Below are positions 7,519-16,945 of a DNA stretch of 26,198 bases, in pieces (within the stretch, counting starts at the first letter, position 1; each line of letters starts with the position of its first letter). The notes under the pieces were generated by a model. That model had not been told where the DNA came from. It searched no databases and saw nothing but the letters and a program-made list of their open reading frames with translations. Position numbers and translations under genes: made by a program. The DNA comes from Pseudomonadota bacterium (lineage in GTDB: Bacteria > Pseudomonadota > Alphaproteobacteria > Caulobacterales > Caulobacteraceae), in assembly GCA_023445705.1 (NCBI GenBank), contig JAEXKM010000023.1, positions 1 to 26,198 of the forward strand, read 5' to 3'.

Positions 7519-8715
7519 CTACTTCTTCACGATCACCAGTTCGGTGCGCCGGTTCTTGGCGCGGCCGTCTTCGGTCGCGTTGTCGGCGATGGGGTCGGCC
7601 TCACCCATGCCGGCGGTTTCGATCCGGCTGTCGGCGATGCCTTGGGCGACCATCTCCTTCTTGACCGTCGCGGCCCGAGCGTCCGACAGGGTCTTGTTGG
7701 CGGCCGGGTCGCCCTGGTTGTCGGTGTAGCCGACGACGCGGGTCTGGACGTTCGGATAGGCCTTCAGGATCGAGACCAGGGTGGTCACGGTCGGCCGGCT
7801 TTCCGGCGTCAGGGCGTTGGACGCCGTGTCGTAGTTCAGATTGTCGAAGATGAAGGTCTTCGGCGCCGGCTCGTTCGACGCGAGGAAGGTCGCAACGCCA
7901 AAGCCGATCGATCCCGGCGTCACCGTGATCGTGCCGCCGCCGGGCAGGTTCAAGACCTGGCTGGCTGCGGCGACGGGGGCGGGCGTGGCTGGCGCGGCGG
8001 CCGCCGGCGGTTCGGCCGGGAGCGGCGTCACGGGCGCCTCGGGGCGCTTGCCGCAACTCCGAAGGGCGAAGATCAGGGCCAGGACGATCGCCGCGGCGAT
8101 CAGCCAGGGCAGGATCTTCGCAAAACCGCCGCGGCTGGCCGCCGCCGTCGTCGCAGCGCCCGTGCGGGCGGCCTGGGCCGCGCCGCCAAGGCCGAACAGC
8201 GAGCCAAGGCCCGGCGGCAGGGCGCCGAGGATGCTGGCGCGCTGGTCGGCCAGCAGCGATTGCAGGCCCGACGCGCTGGGCGAGGGGCCGAGCGCCTTGC
8301 CGATCGCGCCGAGCACGAGGGGCGCAGCGAGTGAAAGCAGTTGGCTGGCCGAGCCAGCCTTGAGGCCCGCAAAGCTCGCCAAGCTATCGGCGGCCGGGCC
8401 GGTGTTGGCGCCCAGCAGGCCGTCCGCAAAGCCGCGGCCTTGGCTCAACAGGCTGGTTCGCGCGGCCTCGTCGCCCAGCAGGGCAGGAAGGCGATCGATC
8501 GGATTGCCGCCGGCGACGGCCTGGCCGACGAGGCTGAGCAGCTTCTCGGCCCCGCCTGCGGTCGAGCTTTGCTGTAGCGCGCCCGCCAGCAGCGCCGGCG
8601 CGGCTGCGGACAGCCCTTTGGAAACCGAACCGGTGGATTCCCCGAACAGGCTTGCGAGCCTGGCGGCCAGCTCGGGAGTGACGGCGCCAAGCACCGTCTG
8701 AACAAGGTTGCTCAC
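7519..8715 (-). CDS. Membrane-anchored OmpA-domain protein with N-terminal DUF937 region
   Basis: A 398-residue two-part protein. Residues 1-175 resemble DUF937 proteins, with alanine/leucine/glycine-rich helical repeats (SKGLSAAAPALLAGAL, GSASQLLSLAAPLVLGAIG). A single membrane span follows (about 202-219), then an Ala/Pro linker (225-252). The C-terminal OmpA/MotB-like domain (about 287-396) carries TLSDARAATVKKEM and GRAKNRRTEL, the segments that contact peptidoglycan in this family. The N-terminal half should be cytoplasmic and the C-terminal half periplasmic. There is no cleavable signal peptide. The start is GTG with GGGAG seven bases upstream. It may tie the inner membrane to the cell wall, but the role of the DUF937 part is unknown. 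Confidence 0.88.
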   Translation of the reverse strand: MSNLVQTVLGAVTPELAARLASLFGESTGSVSKGLSAAAPALLAGALQQSSTAGGAEKLLSLVGQAVAGGNPIDRLPALLGDEAARTSLLSQGRGFADGLLGANTGPAADSLASFAGLKAGSASQLLSLAAPLVLGAIGKALGPSPSASGLQSLLADQRASILGALPPGLGSLFGLGGAAQAARTGAATTAAASRGGFAKILPWLIAAAIVLALIFALRSCGKRPEAPVTPLPAEPPAAAAPATPAPVAAASQVLNLPGGGTITVTPGSIGFGVATFLASNEPAPKTFIFDNLNYDTASNALTPESRPTVTTLVSILKAYPNVQTRVVGYTDNQGDPAANKTLSDARAATVKKEMVAQGIADSRIETAGMGEADPIADNATEDGRAKNRRTELVIVKK

Positions 8716-8909
8716 AACAGATCTCCCTATTGGAGCCGGGTCGCGGGCGATTTCGCGCGGAACTAGACCGTAAGCTTGACCTTGGGGACTGAAAGAAAAC
8801 GCAAGAGCGCTAGGCGCACACGGCTCAGCCGTTTGTAGACCTTGGCTTGTCTACACCCTTTCTTGTTTCAGTTGGAAGTTGCAAATATTCGCACCTATAC
8901 TGAAGCTTG
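8716..8909. promoter_or_regulatory. Intergenic region with two inverted repeats
   Basis: No gene is seen here. It holds the 5' side of the OmpA-like gene and the 3' side of the ABC permease gene, both on the minus strand. Two exact inverted repeats stand out. TGTAGAC at 8834-8840 pairs with GTCTACA at 8849-8855 across an eight-base loop. ACGGCT at 8820-8825 pairs with AGCCGT at 8827-8832 around one central base. The first could be a weak terminator for the permease transcript, though no T-run follows it on the minus strand. Either could be an operator for the OmpA-like gene. The stretch from 8855 to 8909 is AT-richer than its surroundings. Confidence 0.4.
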
Positions 8910-9671
8910 TTATGACTTGAGCTTGTACCCGGTCCTGAAGATCGCCCAGATCGCGCCCAGGCAAAGCAGGATGAAGCCAAAGGTCGCCAGGATGCTCCAG
9001 CGCACGTCCACGTCCGAGACGCCGTAGAAGCTCCAGCGGAAGCCCGAGACCAGATAGACCACCGGATTGAACAGAGTGATCTTCTGCCAGAGCTCGGGCA
9101 GCATGCTGATCGAATAGAAGCTTCCGCCCAGAAAGGTCAGCGGCGTGACGATCATCATCGGCACGATCTGCAGCTTCTCCCAGCCGTCCGCCCAGACCCC
9201 GATCACGAAGCCCAGCAGGCTGAAGGCGACCGAGGTCAGGACCAGGAAGGCCGCCATCCAGAGCGGGTGCTGGATCGAGAAGTCCACGAACAGCCGCGCC
9301 GTAGCCAAGATGATGAGGCCGAGGATCACGGACTTGGTCGCCGCTGCGCCCACATAGCCGATCACGATCTCGAAGGCCGAGATCGGGGCGGAGAGCACCT
9401 CGTAGATCGTCCCCGAAAAACGGGGCATGTAGATGCCGAACGAGGCGTTCATGACGCTCTCGGTGAGGATCGACAGCATGATCAGGCCCGGCACGATAAA
9501 TGCGCCGTAGCTGACCCCGTCGATCTCGACCATGCGCGAGCCGATCGCCGATCCGAAGACGATGAAATAGAGCGAGGTGGAGATCACCGGCGAGGCGATC
9601 GACTGCATCAGGGTGCGCCAGGTGCGCGCCAGTTCGAAGATGTAGATCGACTTGATGGCGTACAGGTTCAC
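8910..9671 (-). CDS. ABC-2 type transporter permease (YadH-like)
   Basis: A 253-residue integral membrane subunit with about six membrane spans, for example around MLSILTESVMNASFGIYM, VILGLIILATARLFV and the C-terminal WSILATFGFILLCLGAIWAI. I chose the GTG at 9671 because it overlaps the ATPase stop as GTGA and gives the expected N-terminus MNLYAIKSIYIFELART; a much longer open frame upstream is only a shadow of the ATPase gene. The family-typical stretch FLGGSFYSISMLP near residue 200 precedes the last spans. With the ATPase it forms an ABC-2 exporter matching E. coli YadG/YadH in size (308 and 256 residues there). The substrate is unknown. Confidence 0.92.
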   Translation of the reverse strand: MNLYAIKSIYIFELARTWRTLMQSIASPVISTSLYFIVFGSAIGSRMVEIDGVSYGAFIVPGLIMLSILTESVMNASFGIYMPRFSGTIYEVLSAPISAFEIVIGYVGAAATKSVILGLIILATARLFVDFSIQHPLWMAAFLVLTSVAFSLLGFVIGVWADGWEKLQIVPMMIVTPLTFLGGSFYSISMLPELWQKITLFNPVVYLVSGFRWSFYGVSDVDVRWSILATFGFILLCLGAIWAIFRTGYKLKS

Positions 9672-10594
9672 GGCCGGCCCCTCACCAGGCTGACGAAAAT
9701 CTCCTCGAGGGAGCTCTCGCGGGTCTGCAGGTCCTTGAAGTCGACGCCCGCAGCATGAAGCTGGCGCAGCAGGCCTGCGATGCCGGTCTCCTGGGCCTGG
9801 GCGTCGAAGGTGTAGGTCAGTTCCTGGCCGTCGGCGGCCAGTTCCAGCGCGTAGCCGGACAGGCCCTCGGGAAGCGCGGCCAGCGGTTCCTGGAGCTGCA
9901 GGGTGAGCTGCTTCTTGCCCAGCTTGCGCATGAGGACGTCCTTGTCCTCCACCAGGATGATCTCGCCCTTGCTGATCACCCCGATGCGGTCGGCCATCTC
10001 CTCGGCCTCTTCGATGTAGTGCGTGGTCAGGATGATGGTCACGCCGCTTTCCCGCAGGACGCGGACCATGTCCCACATGTCCCGGCGCAACTCGACGTCC
10101 ACGCCTGCGGTGGGTTCGTCGAGAAAGAGGATGCGCGGCTCGTGGCTCAGCGCCTTGGCGATCATGACCCGGCGCTTCATGCCGCCGGAAAGGGCCATGA
10201 TCTTGCTGTCCTTCTTGTCCCACAGGGACAGGTCGCGAAGGATCTTCTCGAGATAGGCCGGGTTCGGGGACTTGCCGAACAGGCCGCGGCTGAACTTCAC
10301 CGTGTCCCACACGGTCTCGAAGGAGTCGGTGGTCAGCTCCTGGGGAACCAGGCCGATCTTGGCGCGGGCCGGCCGGTACTCGGAAACGATGTCGTGGCCA
10401 TCGGCGATCACCTTGCCGGTGCTGGCGTTCACGATCCCGCAGATGATGCTGATCAGGGTGGTCTTGCCGGCCCCGTTCGGGCCCAGCAAAGCGAAGATTT
10501 CGCCCTGCTGGATCTCGAGGTCGATCGACTTGAGAGCCTGGAAGCCCCCGGCATAGGTCTTGGAAAGACCGGATATGGAAATGATCGGCTGCAC
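9668..10594 (-). CDS. ABC transporter ATP-binding protein (YadG-like)
   Basis: A 308-residue cytoplasmic ATPase powering the permease encoded just downstream. Walker A GPNGAGKT is at residues 38-45, the Q-loop is near VPQE (83-86), the signature LSGGMKRR is at 135-142, Walker B with the catalytic glutamate is ILFLDE at 155-160, and the H-loop histidine is His192 in TTHY. Residues 215-308 form a C-terminal extension common in DrrA/YadG-type exporters. All catalytic motifs are intact, so the transporter should be active. The stop overlaps the permease GTG start by four bases. bioB lies 65 bases upstream on the same strand, close enough that readthrough is possible. Confidence 0.95.
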   Translation of the reverse strand: MQPIISISGLSKTYAGGFQALKSIDLEIQQGEIFALLGPNGAGKTTLISIICGIVNASTGKVIADGHDIVSEYRPARAKIGLVPQELTTDSFETVWDTVKFSRGLFGKSPNPAYLEKILRDLSLWDKKDSKIMALSGGMKRRVMIAKALSHEPRILFLDEPTAGVDVELRRDMWDMVRVLRESGVTIILTTHYIEEAEEMADRIGVISKGEIILVEDKDVLMRKLGKKQLTLQLQEPLAALPEGLSGYALELAADGQELTYTFDAQAQETGIAGLLRQLHAAGVDFKDLQTRESSLEEIFVSLVRGRP

Positions 10595-10640
10595 GCGAGC
10601 CCCTTCGGCGCCAGATGTGGCGGGGCAGATAAGGGCTCGC
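10595..10640. repeat. Nested inverted repeat between bioB and the ABC ATPase gene
   Basis: GCGAGCCC at 10595-10602 is the exact complement of GGGCTCGC at 10633-10640, and inside it CGCC at 10609-10612 can pair with GGCG at 10619-10622. It immediately follows the ATPase start codon on the upstream side, so it would lie in the 5' leader of that transcript and after the bioB stop. No T-run follows on the minus strand, which argues against a simple intrinsic terminator. Chance pairing is possible in DNA this GC-rich. Confidence 0.3.
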
Positions 10641-10659
10641 AGGCTGCGCCGCTAGGGAG

Positions 10660-11661
10660 CTAGGCGTCCGCCCTCATGGTCATCGGCTTCAGGCCAAGGT
10701 CGGCCATCAGCGCCGCGTCGGTGTCCTTGTCCGGATTAGCCGTGGTCAGCAGCTTGCCGCCGATGAACATCGAGTTGGCCCCGGCCATGAAGCAAAGGGC
10801 CTGCAGTTCGCGGCTCATGTGCTCGCGGCCGGCGGACAGGCGCACGACGGTCTTCGGGCAGACGATCCGGGCCACGGCGATCATCCGCACGAATTCCAGC
10901 GGGTCCACCGACTCCGAATCCCCCAGCGGCGTGCCGGGGATCGGCATCAGGTCGTTGATCGGCAGGGAGTTCGGATGCTCGGGCAGGGTCGCCAGGGCGT
11001 GCAGCAGGCCGGCGCGGTCGCGGCGCGTCTCGCCCATGCCGACGATCCCGCCGCAGCAGGTCGACATGCCCACCGAGCGCACGGCCTCCAGCGTGTCCAG
11101 GCGGTCCTGGTAGGTCCGGGTGGTGACGACCTTGTCGTAATAGTCCGGGCCTGTGTCGAGGTTGTGATTGTAGTAGTCGAGGCCGGCGTCCTTCAGCTGC
11201 TGCGCTTGATCGCGGGTCAGCATGCCGAGGGTCGCACAGGTCTCCAGGCCCAGGGCCTTCACGCCGGAAATCATCGCGGCCACCTTCGGCACGTCGCGAT
11301 CCTTCAGGTCCCGCCAGGCCGCGCCCATGCAGAAGCGCTGCGCGCCGCCGGCCTTGGCGTCCATGGCCGCGGCGATGACGGTGGTCGCGTCCATCAGCTT
11401 GGAGGCCTTCACCCCGGTTTCGAAGTGTTGGGACTGGCTGCAATAGCCGCAATTCTCGGCGCAGCCGCCGGTCTTGACCGACAGGAGCTGAGAGAGCTGG
11501 ACTTCCGTCGGGTCGAACCACGCCCGATGGGTTTCGGCGGCGCGGAAGACCAGTTCAGTGAAGGGAAGCTCGAAAAGCGTTTCCACCTCATCGAGCGTCC
11601 AGTCGTGACGCGGCTCAGCAGGGTCGACAGCGCGGAAACCTTGAGCGATTGGAGCGTTCAT
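10660..11661 (-). CDS. bioB: Biotin synthase
   Basis: Radical SAM enzyme that inserts sulfur into dethiobiotin, the last step of biotin synthesis. The 333-residue length is usual. CAENCGYC supplies Cys67, Cys71 and Cys74, which bind the SAM-linked [4Fe-4S] cluster. YYNHNLDTGPDYY, TCCGGIVGMGE and the C-terminal RLSAGREHMSRELQALCFMAGANS are family hallmarks, the last including the arginine near the [2Fe-2S] cluster. AGGAG precedes the ATG. No other bio genes are adjacent. I did not find a clear BioR-type or BirA-type operator in the upstream 89 bases, which instead hold two GC-rich hairpins. Confidence 0.97.
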   Translation of the reverse strand: MNAPIAQGFRAVDPAEPRHDWTLDEVETLFELPFTELVFRAAETHRAWFDPTEVQLSQLLSVKTGGCAENCGYCSQSQHFETGVKASKLMDATTVIAAAMDAKAGGAQRFCMGAAWRDLKDRDVPKVAAMISGVKALGLETCATLGMLTRDQAQQLKDAGLDYYNHNLDTGPDYYDKVVTTRTYQDRLDTLEAVRSVGMSTCCGGIVGMGETRRDRAGLLHALATLPEHPNSLPINDLMPIPGTPLGDSESVDPLEFVRMIAVARIVCPKTVVRLSAGREHMSRELQALCFMAGANSMFIGGKLLTTANPDKDTDAALMADLGLKPMTMRADA

Positions 11662-11684
11662 CGGAAGCCTCTCCTTTGGGACCT

Positions 11685-11720
11685 AGGCGCCAGGCTCTGG
11701 CGCCTGCCACGGGGGCAGGC
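11685..11720. promoter_or_regulatory. Two overlapping hairpins in the bioB / CYTH-CHAD divergent region
   Basis: AGGCGCCAG at 11685-11693 pairs exactly with CTGGCGCCT at 11697-11705 across three bases. GCCTGCC at 11702-11708 pairs exactly with GGCAGGC at 11714-11720 across five bases. The two stems share bases 11702-11705, so both cannot form fully at once. They sit in the 89-base gap between two divergent genes, upstream of both ribosome sites. Whether they act as DNA operator, RNA switch or nothing is unknown. Confidence 0.4.
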
Positions 11721-11750
11721 AAGCCACGCCTGGTGGGGAGCGTGTAGCGC

Positions 11751-13235
11751 ATGAGCGCAGGCGAAGACGAGATCGAGTTGAAGTTCCTTTGCGAACCGGC
11801 CGACCTGGCGGTGGTGCTGGCGACCGCTCCGCCCGGCGAAACCTCTGAAAAAACGCTGGTTTCCACCTATTTCGACACGCCGCAGGGCGACCTGCGCCGC
11901 GCGCGTATTTCTCTGCGCATCCGCGAGGGCGGCGGAAAACGGGTCCAGACCCTCAAGCGGGGCGACGGCTTTGCGCGCGAAGAGCACGAACGCCGGATCG
12001 AGGGAACCACCCTCGACCTGGAGCTTCCGGCGCTGAAGGAAGCCCTGCCGCCGGCCAAGCGAAAGCTGCTGCGGCCGATCTTCACCGTCAATGTGGTCCG
12101 CCGGCAGCGCACCTTTGATCACGCCGGCGCGGTCATCGAACTCGCCGTCGATGAGGGTGAGGTCCAGGCGGGCGGCCGGACCCGCCGGGTCAGTGAGGTC
12201 GAGCTCGAGCTGAAGGGCGGCGACTGCCGCGCCATGTTCGACCTCGCTCGTCAGCTCTCGAAATCCGCGCCCCTCTACCTGTCCTTCGACGGCAAGGCCA
12301 CGCAGGGCCAGGGCCTGCTGGACGGGACCGATCGCGCGGCCCGCCGCCACGACAAGGCCCCGCTCAGCCGCGGGCTGACAGCGGCCGGCGCTTTCCAGGC
12401 TATCGCCCGCAACACCCTCTCGCAGATCACCGCCAATGGCGCGGTGCTGCGCGAAGCCGACAGCGTCGAGGCCGTGCACCAGCTCCGTGTGGCTGTGCGC
12501 CGGCTGCGCAGCGCTATCGGCGCTTTCAAGAACGTGGCCGATGACGAGGCCGTCGAGGACATCGTCCGGGAGCTGAAGTGGCTGGCCGGCGCCTGTGACG
12601 AGGCCCGGGACCTGGACGTCTTCGCCGAAGACGCCGGCAAGCTCGATATCCCCGGCCTGGACCTCTCGCCGCTGGCGCCCGTGGTCGAGGCCGCCCGCGC
12701 CCGCGCCCACGCCAAGGCCTGCGCGGCGGTGGCCTCCGGACGCTTCCGCGACCTGGTGCTTGATACGACCGCCTGGGTGGAGACCGGCGCCTGGCTGAAC
12801 CAGGGTGGCAAGGCCAGCGCCAAGCGCCGGGACATGCCGGCCGAGAAGTTCGCGGCCAAGGCCCTGGACAAGCGCCTCAAGGCGCTGACGAAGCAGTCCG
12901 GCGACATCCGCGCCCACGATGACGCCGCCCGCCACGAGGCGCGGATCGCCGGCAAGAAGCTGCGCTATGCGGCCGAAGCGTTCGCGCCGTTGTTCGACCC
13001 CGACTCCCGGCCCTTCATCAAGGCCCTGAAGTCGCTGCAGGACGAACTGGGCGTCGCCAACGACGTCACGGTGGCGGCCGAACTGATCGAGCGGTTGAGG
13101 TTGAAGGGCGCGGCCCTCGCCACCGCCCGGCAGATTCAGGCGGCGCGGGAGGCGGCCAAGCCCAAGGCGGTGAAGGCCGCCGCCAAGGCCATGGACCGGC
13201 TCGCAGCATCGCCGGTGTTCTGGGCCGCCATATAA
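11751..13235 (+). CDS. CYTH-CHAD domain protein, probable inorganic triphosphatase
   Basis: A 494-residue two-domain protein. The N-terminal CYTH triphosphate-tunnel domain (about 1-200) begins with the ExExK signature as EIELK at residues 7-11. It continues with charged strands including SLRIRE near 54-59, TLKR at 67-70 and the acidic strand EVELELK at 149-155, which line the tunnel and bind divalent metal. The C-terminal CHAD domain (about 208-494) is helical with conserved histidines and basic residues: VHQLRVAVRRLRS at 242-254 and the later HEARIAGKKLRYAAEAF. CHAD domains bind polyphosphate, and CYTH-CHAD proteins such as E. coli YgiF hydrolyse inorganic triphosphate. GGGAG lies before the ATG. 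The tail is rich in Ala and Lys. Confidence 0.92.
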   Translation: MSAGEDEIELKFLCEPADLAVVLATAPPGETSEKTLVSTYFDTPQGDLRRARISLRIREGGGKRVQTLKRGDGFAREEHERRIEGTTLDLELPALKEALPPAKRKLLRPIFTVNVVRRQRTFDHAGAVIELAVDEGEVQAGGRTRRVSEVELELKGGDCRAMFDLARQLSKSAPLYLSFDGKATQGQGLLDGTDRAARRHDKAPLSRGLTAAGAFQAIARNTLSQITANGAVLREADSVEAVHQLRVAVRRLRSAIGAFKNVADDEAVEDIVRELKWLAGACDEARDLDVFAEDAGKLDIPGLDLSPLAPVVEAARARAHAKACAAVASGRFRDLVLDTTAWVETGAWLNQGGKASAKRRDMPAEKFAAKALDKRLKALTKQSGDIRAHDDAARHEARIAGKKLRYAAEAFAPLFDPDSRPFIKALKSLQDELGVANDVTVAAELIERLRLKGAALATARQIQAAREAAKPKAVKAAAKAMDRLAASPVFWAAI

Positions 13236-13254
13236 AGAAAGCTTTATGCGTTTG

Positions 13255-13283
13255 TTGCCGGATGAGGCGGGCGCGGCTATAGA
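13255..13283 (+). promoter_or_regulatory. Candidate housekeeping promoter of ahcY
   Basis: TTGCCG at 13255-13260 and GCTATAGA at 13276-13283, separated by 15 bases, resemble the Caulobacter housekeeping sigma pattern (TTGAC-type -35 and GCTANAWC -10). The pair lies about 35 bases before the ahcY ATG. I derived this by eye; the spacing is slightly longer than the usual range. I saw no known SAM or SAH riboswitch structure in the 82-base gap. Confidence 0.45.
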
Positions 13284-13317
13284 GCCGTCAGACCAATTCC
13301 TCCGACAGGACCGACCG

Positions 13318-14709
<1,392 letters not shown>

Positions 14710-14723
14710 TCCATCCTTCACGG

Positions 14724-14862
14724 GTGTCATCCCGGTTTCGGCCGTAGGCCGAAGACCGGGACCCATGAACACCTGATAGTCGCCGCTAGATCGTCGGCTG
14801 GCCGCCTTCGCTCTCGGCGTCTATGGGTCCCGGACAAGCCTTTCGGCTTTCCGGGATGACAC
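14724..14862. repeat. Dispersed palindromic repeat, copy 1
   Basis: A 139-base element between ahcY and pdxY. The outer arms GTGTCATCCCGG (14724-14735) and CCGGGATGACAC (14851-14862) are exact complements. The inner arms CCGGGACCCAT (14756-14766) and ATGGGTCCCGG (14823-14833) are also exact complements. Each half folds on its own: the left half as CCCGG-T-TTCGGCC/GGCCGAA-GA-CCGGG with loop GTA, and the right half as CCCGG-AAGCC/GGCTT-CCGGG with loop TTTC. The middle (14767-14822) has no matching counterpart in the second copy. With copy 2 at 22726-22860 it is clearly a repeat family. There is no open reading frame of note and no transposase. Confidence 0.9.
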
Positions 14863-14940
14863 TTGGTGATCGATCACCTCCCGATTGGGGGGACCACAAG
14901 CGAGGGCGCGATAGCTCCGCGCCGTGCCCTGCGCTAAGCC

Positions 14941-15795
14941 ATGGCCATGCCGCTGGCCCTGATCCTCTCCTCCTATGTCGCAGCGTCCCGGATCGGCGGC
15001 GGGGCGCAGCAATACGCCCTGGCGCCCTTCGGGATCGATCCCGTCCTGATCCCGACGGTCATGCTCGGCGCCAATCCCGCCAAGGGCGGCCGCGGCGCGG
15101 CCACGGACCCTGAGCTATTCCGGAACCTCATCGACGGCGTCGAAGGCCAGGGCCTGCTGGGCCTGGTCGATGTGGTCATCACCGGCCACTTCTCGCTCCC
15201 CGAACAGGTGGCGATGGCCTGCGAGGTCATCGCAAAGGTGGGCGCGGCCGACCGCTCCGGCGCCTTCGCCGCCCAGCCGATCGTCGTGGTCGACCCGGTG
15301 CTCGGCGACGCGCCCAAGGGGCTCTACGTCAAGCCGGCGGTGGCCGAGGCCGTCGCCCGCGACCTCGTCCCCCTGGCCGACTGGATCACGCCCAATCTCT
15401 GGGAGCTCTCCTTCCTCTCCGGCCGTGAGCTGGGCGATGCGCCCTCGGTGGTGGAGGCGGTCCGTTCGCTGGGGCGGCCGGCCCTGGTCACTTCCGTTCC
15501 CGTTGGTGAGGGCGAGATCGCCCTGGCCTGCTGCGCGCCCCTCGCCGCCGATCTCTTCATCCATCCGCGCGTCGCCCAGGCGCCGAACGGGACCGGCGAT
15601 CTGGTGACGGCGATCTTCGCGGCGGGCTTGGTCCGCGGCGAGGCGCCTGCGGTGGCGGCCGAACGCGCCGCTCGCGCCGTCGCGGAGGCGCTCGATGCGG
15701 CCAAGGCCTGGAACGCGCCGGATCTCCCGCTCGTGGCCCTGGGCGAGAGGCTCGTGCGTCCCAGCGCGCCGGTGCGTATAGAACGCCTCGTCTGA
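14941..15795 (+). CDS. pdxY: Pyridoxal kinase (PdxY type)
   Basis: ATP-dependent phosphorylation of pyridoxal to pyridoxal 5'-phosphate in the vitamin B6 salvage route. It has 284 residues, usual for PdxY, and a ribokinase-like fold. VDPVLGD at 117-123 and TPNLWE at 150-155 are family motifs, and NGTGD at 216-220 forms the anion hole with Asp220 as catalytic base. Two ATGs, at 14941 and 14947, are possible starts; neither has a clear Shine-Dalgarno sequence. The region before it (14863-14940) shows nothing recognisable beyond the repeat. The hydroxymethylpyrimidine kinase ThiD has a similar fold, but the N-terminus and the NLWE segment favour PdxY. Confidence 0.88.
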   Translation: MAMPLALILSSYVAASRIGGGAQQYALAPFGIDPVLIPTVMLGANPAKGGRGAATDPELFRNLIDGVEGQGLLGLVDVVITGHFSLPEQVAMACEVIAKVGAADRSGAFAAQPIVVVDPVLGDAPKGLYVKPAVAEAVARDLVPLADWITPNLWELSFLSGRELGDAPSVVEAVRSLGRPALVTSVPVGEGEIALACCAPLAADLFIHPRVAQAPNGTGDLVTAIFAAGLVRGEAPAVAAERAARAVAEALDAAKAWNAPDLPLVALGERLVRPSAPVRIERLV

Positions 15796-15816
15796 GTTTC
15801 GGGACCGGAGTCCGTC

Positions 15817-16941
15817 ATGGTCGAGATCAATGGGTTCGCCCCGCCTCGCTTCGCCGCCGTGCGCGAAGCGTTCGCCGCCAATTTCCAGACCGGCCAGGAG
15901 CTCGGCGCGCGCTTCACCCTGGTCGAGCGCGGCGAGCTGGTCGTCGACCTCTGGGCCGGCTTCGCCGACCGCCAGCGCACCAAGGCCTTCGACGAGCGGA
16001 CCCTGACGCCGGTGTTCTCGACCACCAAGGCCGTCGCCGCACTGCTGATCGCCCGCCTCGTCGACCAGGGCCGGCTCGACTACGGCCAGCCCGTGGCCGA
16101 CGTCTGGCCCGAGTTCGCGCAAGCCGGCAAGGGCGCCATCACCGTCGAGCAGGTGATGAGCCATCAGGAGGGCCTTTCCGGCTTCCCCGACCAGATGGAG
16201 CCCTCCCTCTGGTTCGACTGGGACGCCATCTGCGCCAAGCTGGCGGCGATGACGCCCCTGTGGCCGCCGGGCACGGCCAGCGGCTATCACCCGATCACCT
16301 TCGGCTACCTGGCCGGCGAAATCTTCCGGCGGGTGGACGGCCGGACCATGGGGACGGCTCTTCGGGAAGACCTGGCCGGGCCTTTCGATCTGGACCTCTG
16401 GATCGGCCTGCCCGACTCTGAGCACGATCGCGCCGCCGACCTCCAGCGTCCCAGCGCCCTTCCCCAATTCGGCGAGATCAACGAAGCGACCAAGGCCGCG
16501 TTCCTGACGCCCTGGTCCTCTCCCGCTGGCCGCGGCCAAGCCGAGTGGCGGCGCGCAGAAATACCCTCGGCCAACGGACATGCGACCGCCCCCGCCCTCG
16601 CCCGGCTGATGGGCGCCCTGGCCAACGACGGCTGGCTCGACGGCGAGACCATTCTTTCCCCGGCCCTGATCGCCGAGGCGTCCCGCGAGCGCATCTACGG
16701 TCAGGACCTCGTCCTGCCGTTCGTGATGAGCTGGGGCGCCGGTTTCATGCGCAACGCCCCGGTCAAGGTCTGGGGCCAGGGCGAGCAGACCTTTGGGCAC
16801 TCGGGCTGGGGCGGGTCGTGCGCCTTCGCCGATCCGGAAACCGGGCTGGCCGGCGCCTACGTCATGAATAAGCAGTCCACCGACCTGATCGGCGACGCCC
16901 GGGCCAAGCGGCTGATCGAGGCGGCCTACGCCGGGCTCTAA
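15817..16941 (+). CDS. Beta-lactamase-fold serine hydrolase (esterase/DD-peptidase-like)
   Basis: A 374-residue protein of the class C beta-lactamase/EstB-like family. The catalytic SxxK is STTK at 68-71 (Ser68, Lys71). The tyrosine motif is in SGYHPITFGYLAGEI, where YxN is replaced by YHP as in many esterase-type members. The third motif is HSGWGG near the C-terminus. MSHQEGLSGFP after residue 120 is typical. No signal peptide is visible, which points to a cytoplasmic esterase or lipase-like hydrolase rather than a periplasmic resistance enzyme; the substrate is unknown. GGAG lies about seven bases before the ATG. It follows pdxY by 21 bases and may share its transcript. Confidence 0.9.
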   Translation: MVEINGFAPPRFAAVREAFAANFQTGQELGARFTLVERGELVVDLWAGFADRQRTKAFDERTLTPVFSTTKAVAALLIARLVDQGRLDYGQPVADVWPEFAQAGKGAITVEQVMSHQEGLSGFPDQMEPSLWFDWDAICAKLAAMTPLWPPGTASGYHPITFGYLAGEIFRRVDGRTMGTALREDLAGPFDLDLWIGLPDSEHDRAADLQRPSALPQFGEINEATKAAFLTPWSSPAGRGQAEWRRAEIPSANGHATAPALARLMGALANDGWLDGETILSPALIAEASRERIYGQDLVLPFVMSWGAGFMRNAPVKVWGQGEQTFGHSGWGGSCAFADPETGLAGAYVMNKQSTDLIGDARAKRLIEAAYAGL

Positions 16942-16945
16942 GGGC

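Noticed and set aside
13236..13317. SAH or SAM riboswitch before ahcY
   Set aside because: The gap is only 82 bases and holds a promoter-like pair but no recognisable pseudoknot pattern of the known classes.
15817..16941. Beta-lactam resistance gene
   Set aside because: The fold is shared, but there is no signal peptide and the YxN and KTG motifs are replaced by YHP and HSG, as in esterase-type relatives.
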